This document shows positions 38,339 to 51,900 of a DNA stretch of 64,000 bases, in pieces. The notes under the pieces were generated by a model. It was not told the DNA's origin. It did not search any database and was given only the letters and a program-made list of their open reading frames with translations. The position numbers and the translations under genes are program-made. Every line of letters starts with the position of its first letter. Within the stretch, counting starts at the first letter, position 1. This DNA comes from Pyrenopolyporus hunteri (lineage: Eukaryota; Ascomycota; Sordariomycetes; Xylariales; Hypoxylaceae): the NCBI GenBank assembly GCA_902806595.1, contig CADCXC010000001.1:1-64000 (forward strand), written 5' to 3'.

Positions 38339-39957
38339 CTGGAGCAAGCAACTAGGATGTTTGATCATCTCGTTGCTGGGTGATGGCGAACAGTGCGTTG
38401 GTATCTATTATATGTCGTGGACTAGCTGTTTGTTGCCTATGTCTTCCTCAGTCTCCAGGGCTCGCCCGTACTCTTACACGCTTAATATTACTATTTGTCA
38501 CTAGTGAACCAGTCTTGGAAAAATTTAGACTACAAAGCTCGCAAGTTTGTCGAGTTAGTTCGAAAAAAAGGCCCTGTTACGGAGGACATATATCTCTAAC
38601 CCCAAAACTCTCCCAAATAGGATAACAAATAAGCATTATGAATACGATATAACTTTATATTCATTCGATATATTCTTGCTTCTGTATTCGGGGGTCGTAA
38701 AATGTAGGTAATTGTTCATTAAGTAATGAGAAACTCACAGTCCAGCCTAATGAGCGGTGTCATAGCAATGGTCCATTATCCGTGTGGTGCCGTGAGGCTA
38801 TGGCCATATATGCCATCTAGGGATACGATGTACTGACCATTGTATTGTAATAGGGGAGCGGCTCAGCTTGCAGATGATAGCAAAGGTGTAGACTCGGTCT
38901 TGTCTACCCCAAGTTAATGACCAAGTATCTCTCGCTGGGTCCCTAGGGAGCCATCGTCTAGGCGGAGCTTTCGTTTTTAGATGCTATCGTTCTCGGGACC
39001 TATTATATACTAACCTAGGCAGATACTTCCCAATTAATGACACACGATGTCCATGCTATCACAATTTATTCTGGCCTAAAGGGGTAGATGGTTTAGTCGG
39101 AGAAGAGCCACTAGAATTTAACTGAAATACCCGTCTACGGTCCTTCTGGTCTTAGATTCTCACATGACGATATTTAGGGGTCTAACCTAGAGAATTGGAT
39201 GCGTTAGAAGTCCTCAGGGGCAGAATAACCTATTATCTTAATCCAGATAAGGAGGTGGTTTAATCCTGAAGTGAATATTGGTGTTCGACTATATGCCTGG
39301 CCGACGCCTACATCGCAGCAAGGAGATCTACCTGATCCATATCCCTACCTACAAACCACTCACCTGAGGGAGTGCGTATTCTTATACTGCACCTTGCGCG
39401 GCGTCATGGCAACTGTATCCATTAAAAACAAGTCAAATTCGTACAAGTTACCGCGAGAATTCAATTGTGAGATACCCGTACATAACGATATCCGTAAGTA
39501 CATATACGTCCTCACGAATGGCTCCTTTCATATCTGCGTGTAGGAACTGCCTACGGCGTATACTTAGAGCAATAGGTATCCAACCTTAGTTTTGGTTGAG
39601 AATTGCGTAGGAAAGTGTTACTGCTTGTTGAGGTGATGCTGCGTCCACAGATTGCCGAATCCCAATCCCTAGTTTGCTGAGTTTGGAGAAGGGACATCCG
39701 AGTTTTCAACAACCGGGTAGTAAGATCTTCCCAGCATCCAATAGAACTTAGAAGGTGCTACATTACATATTCAACTTTGCCAATCTTACGATATTTACCT
39801 AGAGTTGGATGGTCTGACATCAAACGTGTCGAAGGGTATCCTCAGGGAGATAACCCCCTTTTTCTACTCTGTCTGGATGGCTGTCGAGTGTTTCTTGGAA
39901 ATTCGTGACAGATATTAACCAAAATTTCTCTCGTTTTCCAATTGGACACTTCCGAGA
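38339..39957. other. Intergenic region
   Basis: About 1.6 kb between the tRNA gene and the next protein gene. Composition is ordinary, short overlapping frames only. I see no gene, repeat or RNA that I can support. The rightmost few hundred bases must contain the promoter of the following gene. Confidence 0.45.
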
Positions 39958-42900
39958 ATGTCTATTCTCTGCTGTTGTGGTCCTCGGCAAATGAAATGTC
40001 CAGAACCTGGTCGAGACGTCCTCGAACTCCCAACTCGTCCACCCGCTGCGAAGTTATCCAAACAACCGTTTCCTGCGTCCGAGGGGGGGCTGCCACAACA
40101 GCAAATCATAGTCACCCGGGCGCCATCGTTGCTACATGACCAGATAGCGGAGGCTACGGTTGACCCTACGATTTTGGAAGTCGAAGATTCAGATTCAGAT
40201 GAGCCTGTGCAAAGTACCAGAAACTCCAGCACAGGTACGCTGGGGGCCATTAGAACTAAGTTTACTCGGCGCATATCCCAGAGATCTGAGTGCAAGAGGA
40301 ATTCGCAGCAATCACTCGGCACGAGCGATGAGGAGATTGCGCGACGAGCTGAGCTAAAGCGCCTGATGCATAAAAGGATCCAGGAGGAATTGAAAAGTGA
40401 AGAAGAACTGGAGGAAGACACTGATGCAAGGGCGAGCATTCCTGGAGAGCCAAAGCCAGATCATCCCACTGACGTTGAGTGCGGCCCTGGCGGTAACATG
40501 GAGGTTTGCGAGCCGCGTCCAAGCGGAATTCATCTAGAAGACAAGAAGGATAGTTGTCCGGATGCGGTGCTCCCTACTCTACTGACCGGTGATCCTCAGC
40601 CTACAGTTTCCCTCCGTCGATGTAGTTATCCGGGCCCGATGTCCCAAACTCGTGGGAAGTCTATTGCCGAGAGTCGCGGTTCCATAAAGGGACGAGATTC
40701 CGTACCGCGATTTCCTTCCTCGCCGCAACTGACCCCCGTACGTCTGCCGAGCACTCGAGGTTCCGAGTCCCTTTGTTCGTGGCGACTCTCCTATAGTGCT
40801 GAACAACTTGCAAATTACTTGAGATTACCTGACGACTCGAATATTGACCAGCATGATGAGCTTATCGAAATTGGCTATCGGAGCGAGGTTGACGAGGGAG
40901 ATAAAAATAGCAAAACTGGCAGCGCTAAGTACCATTCTACAAAAGAAGAATCTACGGCAAACGAAGAGCCGACGGACGGTGCAGACCATCATGAGTTAGC
41001 CCTCAGCAGCGGCCAACAGTATGGCACAAACACAGCGGAAAACTCTGAAAAGCTATGTGCTAGAAGCCCTCATGATACGAGTCTTAGTCGTGATTCACCG
41101 TTAGAGACCTGGTTACGAAGCCAAGAGTTGCAATCTATTTCAGCCGTATCGAGCCGAAGGACCAGTGAAATAATGATTCACCAAATGGGTTTAGAAGACC
41201 TTGATACTGACCGTTTGAAATGCTTGGGGAATGTCGATAAGTCCAAGATACTCAGGGAACATATGCGAAAGACTTCTGGCGATTCAATTACGTCGCCGAA
41301 CGGTCATCTTCAGTCGCAACCTGGGTCGAGTAACTTATGTACGGACACGGAAGTCGAACAAATTGAGCTACCAATTTACTGGCCCAACGAGTTACAAGAG
41401 CCCATTAGCAGGCCTAGCGGTTCTTGTGACGGTGAAGCGCCAAACTCAGCTAAATATGCCCAAGAAGCGTGCTCCTCTTATTATACATCTTCACGATACA
41501 CTTCCAGGCCCGGCAGTCGTCAGAATACTGCAAAAGAGCCGCGTCTAAGTTTGATAGAGCTCCTCGGAGGCCGGAAGACCGCAGCGCCGTTCCCAAACTT
41601 CAATCGTAGGTGTCTCTACGATGGGAAATAGTTCGATTACGTCTAATGGTGATTCTTAGGTTTCATGTCTTCTAGCCGTACGGCGGACGTGGAGAAGTCG
41701 GAGGCTAGCTCGTACAAAACCGCCCCTAACGAAGCTTCGGTGTTGGACGTAACCAGGTGCGAGGCCTCGCAACGACGACGTCCGATGGCAATAGAGAGTT
41801 CGGCACCGGCCTCGGATACGACGAGTTTCAAGCAACGAGAAGCGGAGCTTAAATCGGTCGAGAAGCGATTCGGACGGGTTCATCTTCGCCGCGACAACAC
41901 AGCCCGAGTGGTCAGCAGGTTCCGAGAAGAATTCAACGAGACCAAAGTTTCGACACTTACCAAGAACTCAATACTTTCCAGGCTCCATTTACCAATACCT
42001 AAAAAGACAAAGCACCCGACCGAAGTTATACGGAGATACAGTGTGCACGATGTTAAGTGCGGTTCTATGGAACTCCCAGTCGCTGGACGCGGTCTCCTTG
42101 GCCGAAGAGAGTTAACTAAAGACTTCGTCGACGAACGCCTAAGGGTTTCACTGGGTATGGGTTGGAAAGTTGAAGATGGAGGAAATGACTTAGGGTCGCT
42201 GCGGCAAACTAATGTGGATGACATGGACGCTTCTAGCGCCCAGCCAGCTCAGTGGGACCTTTCGGAATCCTCAGAACCTAAGGACTCTACTCGAATCAAC
42301 CGGGAACAACCGTCGTACACCGTAAAGCAAAGGACTCCTATTAATTGGAGTCCGGTAGGATCGACTAGCAGGTGTCCTGGCAATCCTGGTCTGGAGCCCA
42401 GAGCAGACAATAGTTCGACTCTTAAGCCGCCTTGCCGCTTAGAGCATAATGGTAGCCCACATTCAGACATATCAAATAGCGTCCTCAGAGAATGGGTTAA
42501 CTTAATGAATGACCAAGCCACTCAGCACCAAGCAGAGCCGGAAATTGAAGACTACGGTCGCGCTCCCAGGAAGTTTCGAACACCTCCTGCCTCATGGGCA
42601 AAATGGCCGTCACACACACGCCACGAAAGAACTGGGCCGGCGGGAAAAGAAGACAATGTGATTTCAAAAGATTTCGCAGTTGTCGTAAAGAATAATGGTA
42701 ACGGTACGACTTGGTCGACGGATAAACCTAGTGAGCCGTCGAAGAGATACATCACCCCTACGCGGAGTCTGTCGGCTCAGCTGGGGAGAGCTGTAAAAGA
42801 AGGTCTAAGTAAAGTTGTCCATGGGACTCTAAGCCGTGAAGCAAAGACTTCTTCCGAAACATCACGTAGCCGCCAGAAGCCAGGCACACATTTGGAATAC

Positions 42901-43314
42901 CCTGAGCTCGAAATCCTCCCCATGCAAGGCGGTTATGAGGAATTACAGGCACTTGAACAACAAATCGGGACTTTGAAGCGAGGTTCTATGGCTGCAGAAA
43001 ACCAATTGGCTCGGTTGGATGCAGACAATGCCAGAACACCCTTGAGCTTGCGGCTTGCCGAGGAAGTACACATCTTACAGCACAAAGCCTCAAAAGTTGT
43101 CTGTCAGGATGATGGGAGTACGACACCAAATCCGTCAGTAGTTTTTGCCATGAAGGCTAGAGAAGTGGGATCGACTTCACAAGGGGTTCTCGAAATGACC
43201 GGTCTGTCTGGGGCGCCCCAACTCAACACCGACTGCATGCAGATTGAACACGTACACAAACTAGACAATAGCCAATTGGCGAACGGCGGCACAAAACCTC
43301 CAAATGACGACTGA
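39958..43314 (+). CDS. Uncharacterised 1,100-aa protein, two exons
   Basis: Exons 39,958-41,605 and 41,660-43,314. The 54-base intron starts GTAGGT, has a TCTAATG branch site and ends TCTTAG; splicing C/GT makes Arg550 and joins ...PFPNFN to RFMSSSRTADVE. Unspliced, the first frame stops after eight more codons, so the two long frames are one gene. The N-terminus MSILCCCGPRQMKC has three adjacent Cys, a possible palmitoylation site. A charged helix/coiled coil lies at about 123-154 (SDEEIARRAELKRLMHKRI onward), and another at about 974-1026 (YEELQALEQQIGTLKRG onward). Between them is Ser/Thr/Pro-rich, probably disordered sequence, with a Trp-containing block near 859-875 (PPASWAKWPSHTRHERTG). 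No enzyme domain was recognised. It may be a peripheral membrane or scaffold protein; that is speculation. Upstream ATG choice is not confirmed. Confidence 0.8.
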
Positions 43315-46300
43315 AGTTGCGAGTAGTATTATTGCTCTGTTTGATCGAGTTTGCAGAACAGTACTACCATAACAATAGTACCCCGTTGGAGACGATGGCG
43401 ATACGACGAGTATGCGAGGCTCGAATCGAACGACCACGGTATCACTTTTAGCATCTAGTAATGGGAAGAGTATCATGGCGTGCTAGGTATAAACTATAAT
43501 GGAGGAAGGGAAGTTGATGCATTATCAGAATAGGTATCTGTTCGCTACCGAGGCGATTGTCCATTGCGGGGTGTGTAATTAATGTGTATTGTTACCAATT
43601 TGCGCTAGAGAATTCATCGGGTGGGAGGTTTGTAATAAATATAGGTCTTGTACAAATTACCTTGCCTCTACATATATGCCTTCTTCGCTTTAGCATAGCA
43701 ATTATCTCAGCGAGGTACTGGGATCCGCCAAAGGTAGTGGGTTAGCCAAATATATTAGACATATGCAATCTCCAATCGTATTCGGAAACGATGGAGTATG
43801 AAGTAGGAAACCTGTTCGTAGCCCTTTTGTTGCAGGTCCATGCTCACTTCAAATGTCCAGAACAGCCGCCCGTGAACTCAGCTCGATATGATATCTTTGT
43901 GATTTTTCTTACTAACCCAGGGATCCTTTGCTATGAGGCGCCTTACTCTTTTGGAAGATGTCCGGGCTTAGAAATTGCTCAAGTCTTATAACCCAATGGA
44001 TTTCGGGGTTGTCAGAGTTCTCAAGCCCCTGTCTATTTTTAGTTAGATACCTAGGTAATTACTTAGAGATCTTCGTTCTTATGGCCTTCCCAAACTACAT
44101 GCTTCCGGGCCAGTCGTCGGGATTTGTGGGCGGTAAGTACCTTTTAGATAGGAGTTCGACTACAACTCCGAATGGTCTGACCATGGCGGGACTGAGTGAA
44201 TAGCCTTCTGAACAATAAACAATAATTGACGCCGCTGAGCTAAATATGTTGAATGCTACTCTGGGGCACTGTACCCCCGTTTCTTGCCTCTTTTATGGCT
44301 AGGGTTCTTAGCTCCTAGAATATTAGAGAATCAAAGAGTTGCTTTCCTTCTTCTGACCCGAACGTCGGCGATGCCAAGCATAGACTTAGCAATAATTTAG
44401 TTAGGCAACCTATGGGATCCTTTTCATATATTTACTCGAGGTTGCACATAGCACACGAATCCCCTTTCGATGTGACGTTGGAGAAGACTAAAAGCGATAT
44501 CCCTACATTGGGATTTTAGGGATTTCTGCTAGGCACTATTTTCTGCCTAGCGATCGTCTCGGTCGCTATAGAGTTACTGAATAAAACGAAGCATATCTTA
44601 ATACAAACCAATGGGTATGGGGGATGTGGGACGACGTGGCTAGACGGACCAACATATAAAATGAAGGGAACGAACGCAACCCAACCCAACCTAGCGCTAT
44701 CCGATCGGGCTTTGTACGCCAATATTAGACAGCCTAATCGCTATCTAGAAACCCGAATAGAATAAAAAGATCACAGACTTGCCCAGGTAATCGACGGCTC
44801 AGCCATGGGGGCAGCTAAGCCCGAATATTAACCACCGTGACCACCTATGGATACGAGCAACCGCTTCGGACAACGCAACGGGACTGTCGCACAAGGTCAC
44901 TGTCGAGCCCAAGGTAACTTAGCCCAATCGGTTCATAGCCACTGGTTCTGTATACGTGCTCTTGCAATTTTCGAGAGATCCTTACAATTGTTCCAGCGAA
45001 TTGCCGAATTCGGGTGTGTCCTTCGATAGGCTCGTTTAATGGTGTGGGGATCCCAGCCGACTCGTAGTGGTGACGGCTAGGAGAAGGCAGTGAAGAATAA
45101 GGCGAAAAAAGAAAAAGAAAAAAAATCAAATCGACGTGGTAGACGAACTGCATTTAATAGGGGCTGTTACGTGGACGCTAATTCAGGTCGATGTCCGATG
45201 TAAGACAACTGCCGGTTTAGATTTGCGACGCCGTGGATTCGGGATTACCCCCGATATTCCCACGGGATGAGATTCCCAAAGGCAGGCCGTCAATGGTCAG
45301 CAACTGCAACGCAGCCCGAAACCAGTCGATCTGGTAGACTCTACGGGATCGCTGTGTTTGAACTCGCGATGATGTTATTCTTTCGTCGGTCGTCATCAAC
45401 ACTGCAACGTGGGGGCCATGGCCTCTAATCTGCGAGTCAGCCAGGTAAAAGACTCAGTCGCGGCCAATTACAGCCCAGGCTCATTTGTCTGAAATCTACC
45501 ATTGGCTGACATATTCCAAAGGATTTCGCGGCTGGAGATGGCGGTCTGTGTATATTGTCTGGGCTCTTCTGGACCCGATAGTTTGGGTATCGCTAACCGG
45601 GGCGTAGTACTCAAATTAAACAACATTGGGGACCTGGCCTGAATTGCCATGGAAGATTACCGGGATTTTTCCAAGGTCCCATTGTTCGAAAGGATTCACC
45701 CTTCCGACGAGGTTCCTGTGTCCAAAGAGAAGCGGTTAGAATTGATGGTAGCTTAGGTACCTAGGTAGGCAGGTATATAGGTAGTTATGTGGAAAGGGGG
45801 AATAATCCGTATCTTGACTTACACGTTTTAGCTTAAGCGATGCTTAAGTCATGTTTAATGTACGATACGTACCTAGGTACCTTACCCAACCTAGTAACTG
45901 CCGGGTAAATATGAGATACAAGAACAATGCAGGTATTGTACCTAGGTAGGTACCTAGGTAGGTAGGTAAGCACCTAACTACGGTGTAAATGAGGTAAGCC
46001 TTAGCAAGGCCCAAGTTGCTTTTTTATTTTAAATTGCCTTTACTTGAAGAATTGGCGACCCGTGGTATCGGTATGAACAAGGGAAAAAGCTTATACCTGC
46101 TGAACATAAAAGCGCATAAAAGAGTTTCCCACCCCCCCGGAACCGAATGCATGCGTCATCTAAATAACTCCTTCCAATTCGGTTAGGCCATCGTTGCACA
46201 GCATGAAGGTCCTTACCGGACGGACGGGTCAGACGGGTCGATACACGTAACCTGATTTCCGTTACCGAGGGCATATCCCTACTCGAATCGTTTCTGATGG

Positions 46301-47784
46301 CCATATCATATCTAAGTATCTATATCACGATCGGGGAGCCCTTTCGTCGTATTCCATTGCGCGCAAATTCTGTCGGGCATACTACGTATACGTAGTACGT
46401 ATTCGTGCGCTTCTCCTCCAGGTCGTACGGTAGTTCGCTTCGGATAGGCAGGTAGAAATACAGTTGCATCGGCCATGTAAATGCCGAATAAATCGCCTAG
46501 CTCCCTTTTCCTATTTCAGGGATCTCTTCCGCGCCCGAGTCGGCAGAGTTAGCGCATCATGCTATACCTATAGGTCCGCTAATGGGTACCTAGGCAGCCT
46601 AGGTAAGGCCGGTAGGCACGCTAGCGGTCCTGCTGAGCTAACTCTATCCGGTAGTCGTGATAGGCGCAGTTCCCAAGGGAGCACGGGTGACGTTGTACCA
46701 CTTAAGCCGACTCCTCTCTCTAGCCCTAGGTACCCCATGCAAACGCCCTGGGTTAATTCGTACAACATGTCACCAGCAGCGGCGTTATCCGTACCGTAGA
46801 GCCGGGATGCGGGATGCGCGTGAAACGTAGCTCCAATGAAGTTTAATACATTTTATAGCGCTCCATTATCGCTCCATTCTTTTTATTATTGTCGTTATTG
46901 TTATTGGTATTTTACTTATTCTTTCCTGCTATTGCTATTATAATTATTACCATTATTATTGTTATTATTATTATCATTATTGCATTACTACCTACATTAG
47001 GCATGATACGTACATTTCCTATTACATTTGCCTACCTACCTACCTAAGTACCCTACCTACATAGGCATGTATGTATTATTTGTTACCGTTGATTATTATT
47101 GCTTTCCCTCGCCTGGGATCTTTGTTGGCTATCGTTGGCCCTACCCATCATTCTCTCACTCTCTCGCGCCCTCTCCTCCCTGCCCCGAAACTCCCCTTTT
47201 CCGTTGCCGATTTTGATACATAGCCTGTATGGAAGCTCCCCGGGCTGCGCATCCACTGCTCAGGGTACCGGCTGAAAGGTCAGGGTCACGCCTCTTACTC
47301 TCACCGACTTAAAAAGCGCCGCTTGCGCTCAGTCCCAAATTGCTGGGTCGCAATGGGTCATGCTGGGTCGGCGCGTTCCTATTCTTGGGGCCCCGAGTTA
47401 CGTCCATTCCCTCGCTTCTGGTAAGGTTGGCTTGCGTCTCATTGAAGGCCTCGACACACCCATCTGCAAGCAAGCGGGGATTTGCCTTGCTTATAACCAA
47501 TAGTCCGTCATTTCTCACATTGGTGGCTACCTTGGCGGGGCATTTCTCCGTTGCGCTGGAACCAACCCGTCGTGATCATTGATCACCAACGCTACCACCT
47601 TAGATACTTCCCGCGGTTCCCCCATCTTAATCCAAGTAAGAATAAGGGAGTGAGGTTGTTGGGTGCTGCTCCAGCGTAAGACTGCAACCTCGTTCCCAGC
47701 TATTCGGGTCCGCGAAGAAATCGCCAGCATCGAATAAATCTACCCACGGCGTCTATACTCTTCCAAGAAACCCATTGAACTGCG
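43315..47784. other. Gene-poor intergenic region with TAGGTA-type repeats
   Basis: About 4.5 kb without a supportable gene. It contains clusters of CCTAGGTACC/GGTAGGTA words at 45,750-45,972, 46,585-46,612 and 46,990-47,065, an 18-base perfect palindrome at 46,380-46,397, and a degenerate ATT microsatellite at 46,876-46,987. A fragment at 44,081-44,140 reads MAFPNYMLPGQSSGFVGG before a GTAAGT, but no continuation was found, so it is not called. The last several hundred bases should include the promoter of the methyltransferase. Confidence 0.45.
46876..46987 (+). repeat. Degenerate ATT/TTG trinucleotide microsatellite
   Basis: Mostly TTATTATTG-, ATTATT- and CATTATT-type triplets over about 110 bases with several interruptions. 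Confidence 0.7.
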
Positions 47785-48991
47785 ATGACTGGGGAGGAAG
47801 AGGAAACCCGAGCCGGAGTCGACTCAACTGCTTCCGGCTCAGTCGATGAAGATGACTACGAGACCAACGATGCTATCGACGCCATCTCGCTCTCTGCTGA
47901 TTCCATGACCATATCCGACGATGTCCGCGACTACATCTACGAGAACTCGAGACGCTATCACAAGTACAGCGAAGGGCGCTACCACTTTCCTAACGATGAT
48001 GCCGAGCAGGAGCGCGAGGACATGCAACATGCGATGGTTATGCTCCGTTGCGACGGCAAGTTGCACTTTGCGCCTCTCGAGAACCCCCAGACGATCCTCG
48101 ACGTCGGAACAGGGACGGGCATATGGGCGATAGAAAGTAAGCATGCCGTCCTTCCGCTGAAACGGAAAAAAAGAAAAATAAAAATTACACAGCTAGATTT
48201 GGTACTAACATGCTCGTCGTTGCGCATTATTAGTGGGCGACCAGTATCCGGACGCTGAGATTCTAGGTGTAGATCTTAGCCCAATACAACCTCTATGGGT
48301 GCCTAGAAATGTGCAATTTCTCGTCGACGACGTGGAGGCGGAGTGGCTTCAGCCGCCTAATTCGCTTGACTACATCCACTCGCGACAAATGGCGCCAACA
48401 ATTAGGGATTGGCCTTTTCTCATCGGAGAAGCTTACAAGTATGATTTTTTTTTTCCGAACCCACCTGCATTTTCCACCCGCTCACCACAACATCGCTGAT
48501 CCACAAAGTGCAGGGCGTTAAAGCCCGGCGGCTGGTTCGAGTTGCAAGACTTGAAAATCACTATCAAATCCGAGGAAGAGACCGCGCACGAAGAGAATCT
48601 TCCTGGAGAGTTCTGTGAAAAGCTCGTGGAAGCATTGCGCCGTCTCGGCATCCACTGTCTCAGCTCCGTAGACACTTATGAGAAGTGGTTAGAAGAGGCG
48701 GGCTTCGTCAACATTCAAAGCATGGTATTCAAAACACCTTTGGGAACGTGGCCCACGGACCCAAAGGAACAAAACATCGGCCTGTTTAGCCGAAACATGA
48801 TATACGATGGTTTACACGCGTTCACCATCAGGCCCTATACCCACGGGCTCGGTTGGACGCCGGAGGAGGTCGAGGTCTACTTGGTCAACATACGGAAAGC
48901 GGTGCTGAATTCGAAGGCTCACCTTTACATACCGTATCATGTCGTCTTCGCGCAGAAACCTCTCGAGCCAACCACGTCGGGCTCAAAATAA
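47785..48991 (+). CDS. SAM-dependent methyltransferase (UMTA/LaeA-like class)
   Basis: Exons 47,785-48,136, 48,234-48,438 and 48,514-48,991 (344 aa). Introns are 97 bases (GTAAGC...TTATTAG) and 75 bases (GTATGA...GTGCAG, branch GCTGATC). The junctions give AIE-M118-GDQYPDAE and EAY-K-ALKPGGWFELQD, the normal family sequence. The glycine-rich SAM-binding motif I is ILDVGTGTGIW at 104-114, the acidic residue after strand 2 is Asp131 in GVDLS, and the post-core motif is ALKPGGWFELQD. The N-terminus is acidic and disordered (GEEEETRAGVDS), then YIYENSRRYHKYSEGRYHFP, which is typical of the many fungal LaeA-like and secondary-metabolism-associated methyltransferases. The substrate is not predictable from sequence. 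There are no biosynthetic genes next to it, so a cluster role is not supported. The gene looks intact. Confidence 0.93.
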
Positions 48992-51900
48992 ACTATTCCC
49001 TTTTACGATCATACGCTGTGTGTTACCGGCGTATTCTTTGGGGCCTCTCCCTCTTTTGATACCAGCAATAACGATGATTCGACACGTAGCTCTAATAGAG
49101 AAGGTTGTTTGGGGCAAGTAAGCATAGATGGAGGGTTGTCGTTCTTCACCGGCTTATAGGCGTTAAGCATCCCGTATCAGTAGGGTGGGCTTCATAAGGG
49201 GTCAGTGTGAGCGGCGTAGGGTGGCCGCTCACATCGGCCCGGACGGAACAGCGCTGCTTTTTATTACATAGGGGTCCATTCTAAGACGGTTCTAGAAACA
49301 GAGATTCTCACGGATTGTGGGAGCGAAGCTAGGTACATTTGATCTTTTTCAAAAAGTTTGATTTAGTTGGCGAAATACAGAAAAAGCTTCCGATTTCCGT
49401 AGGGATACCCGTGGAATCCGCACATGCCAACGACCGCGGACGGAAGGGGTGTTATAACAAGTGAGCTTTCAGAAATTATATAGGAAAACAATGGTGTGTT
49501 TAATACAAAAAGACGCTCAATTGGCACATTGAATAAGTAATACGTTGCTCGAAATCCGAGTCGTGGTGTTAATGCCAGCATAGTGTCATATGCCGGCATC
49601 ATGAAGCCTACTTCAACACATGGATATATCCAAGTCGCTCTGAGAAACAACACACTCAACGCACAAATCACATGCGTTCAACAACTCGTATCGTTTCGAG
49701 GACCAAAATACTCTTATTCTCATGCTGATACGACAGTGTTACTCAATTCTGTCAAATGAAATAATATCATCTCTGACGATGTTTGGCAGGCGTTGTCAAA
49801 AAACGAGCTTGCCAATCTAATAGCGTGAGCTCCAAGTTAACTCCGTCTTGCTACTAGAAATATCATGACTCTCGACCTTCGACATTATAACCCTACCTCT
49901 ATTTTCTGATTTTCTTTTTAATCACCATAGTCCCACACCTTAGAATGTGTGCATATGAGACATACGCTTCCCTGTCTACATCCTCTGTGCATGTCCAGAC
50001 ACCCAGGCAGGTCAGTTGAGGAGCCTCACGCAGCAAGGAAGATGTTCTTTCATCCTAGGATTTACCACGTGGCATACGAGATTCCGACAGGGCCAAGAAC
50101 CCATAGTCTATGAACGTCCGTCTACGCCAGTGGTCTCAGCTTGGCTCGGACTATGCAGGTACCGAGTCTAATCACGCCGGGTCATGCCAGGTACGCGCAG
50201 GGAAGCATCTCTTGGAAGGCCCAAATAACCTGGTAAGTCCCTGGAGGAGGTCGATAGAAATAATTACGAAAGGGCTTTCAACGTCTCCCCTTCCTTTCCG
50301 TCGGACCGTGTAACGGCAAGGGAATCCAAACTCATCATTACCCGGCTATGACCACTACGTGCGCTTTTATGCATGTCTGCGCCAGAGCCATTGCCGAAAG
50401 TACTCGGTTTCCAATACCCTCGAGTCTTATAAGTAGGTAGTCTCTAGTTTAGGTACTCTAAGCTATGTAACTAGGGGAAAGTTTAATTCTATAGGATTAC
50501 CAACCTAGGCATGTAAGTAGGTGACTGTATGGATGCTAACCCGGGAACTCCTAAGGGGCCAGAGATAACTGCCGCAACCTTTTCTTTTGATAGATACTTA
50601 TATTCGATTTCTGTTCAATAATTAGGTATGTAAGGCGGGTATATACCTACCTAATTATGAGCGGTTTGGATCTTGGAATGGATTGAAGTGCCTCGAACGT
50701 CTCTGCGGTATGAACTTGTTGTTTGCTTTCCTTAGTTATCGCGACTGCCCCTAAGTGCTATATTTAGCAATATCAAAACGTGTTTTTTATATAAGGTACT
50801 GTCCAATCCAACGTCCATGAAGAGCCTCGCATTGCTTGATTCCATTAAGCCTTGCCACGCTTCCAATGGCACCTAACCAAGTTACATTCTGGGTTGTAGA
50901 CCTATCCTACACCACGACTGTTGATGCTTGAAGATCTTGTACGATTATTGTCTTCCGAAAGATCCTCGGCGGCAAGTCTTTGATAGGCCCATGAGGGGGT
51001 ATTTTGTGGATATGTACCCTGTCATGATTGTAAGCCAGGTTGCCTGGGTAGGGAGGTAGATAATGACGCCCGTCCTACTCCGCAAGTATGATGAAGGGAT
51101 GCTATGAACTCGCCGGTTCGACGACTGGGGGTGGGTAGGAAATGTAAGAAAATGTGCTGAATCTATAAGTGCTTATGTAGCAGGGAGAGTTACGTATGTG
51201 CCCTTGCATTTGCCAATTCGTAAGTGATATGGTATAGACTTGTCATCGAAACGTAAGCGTGGCTCCGAGACACCTTCCACTCTGGCTGCTTATATAATAT
51301 GGACTACGGGCTCCTCGTGACACCTAGACCCCCATCCGCTTAGGGTTGCCAACCACCTTTACTGTCTCCGTGCGTGCGCGGATGTTGTTTCTCGTTGGCT
51401 GGCCCAAGCGAGTACGGGATACTACCGTCCTGTATCATTTTCTTTCTTTTTCTCTTTTTTTTCTTTTCCTTCCTTTTCTCTTTTGGACAAGTAAGCGAAA
51501 GATTGTCTGAGTGATGCCGTAGATTCGCTGACCAATTGTGGGAGTTGAACGGGAGAGTCGGAGGGGTTTAAGTATAGAAAGATGTGTAATGCGTAATGTG
51601 TAATGTATAAATGACAAAGTAGGTAACCGCCCGAGTCCGTGGGTATACGGGTATGTACCTAGGGAAGTAAATAAAAAGAAAAGGGAATGAAACGAAATGA
51701 AATAAAATGAAATGAGATGAGACGAAATGAAAGGAAAGGTGCCGGCAGAGAACTCGCTAAATGGAACTCGCCTAAACCTTCGGATAGTCGAAACAAGCAA
51801 GTACCTCTGTAGGTTGAGGAAAGACGATGTGGGCAGCTGGGGCTTCCCATTGGCGTCGAAGGGGAGGGGCGGCTGAGTGTTGCACGAGGAGGTTCCTTGG

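Noticed and set aside
43400..43480. tRNA-like sequence on the minus strand with GTTCGATTC
   Set aside because: The T stem pairs over only three bases and no matching acceptor or anticodon stem exists.
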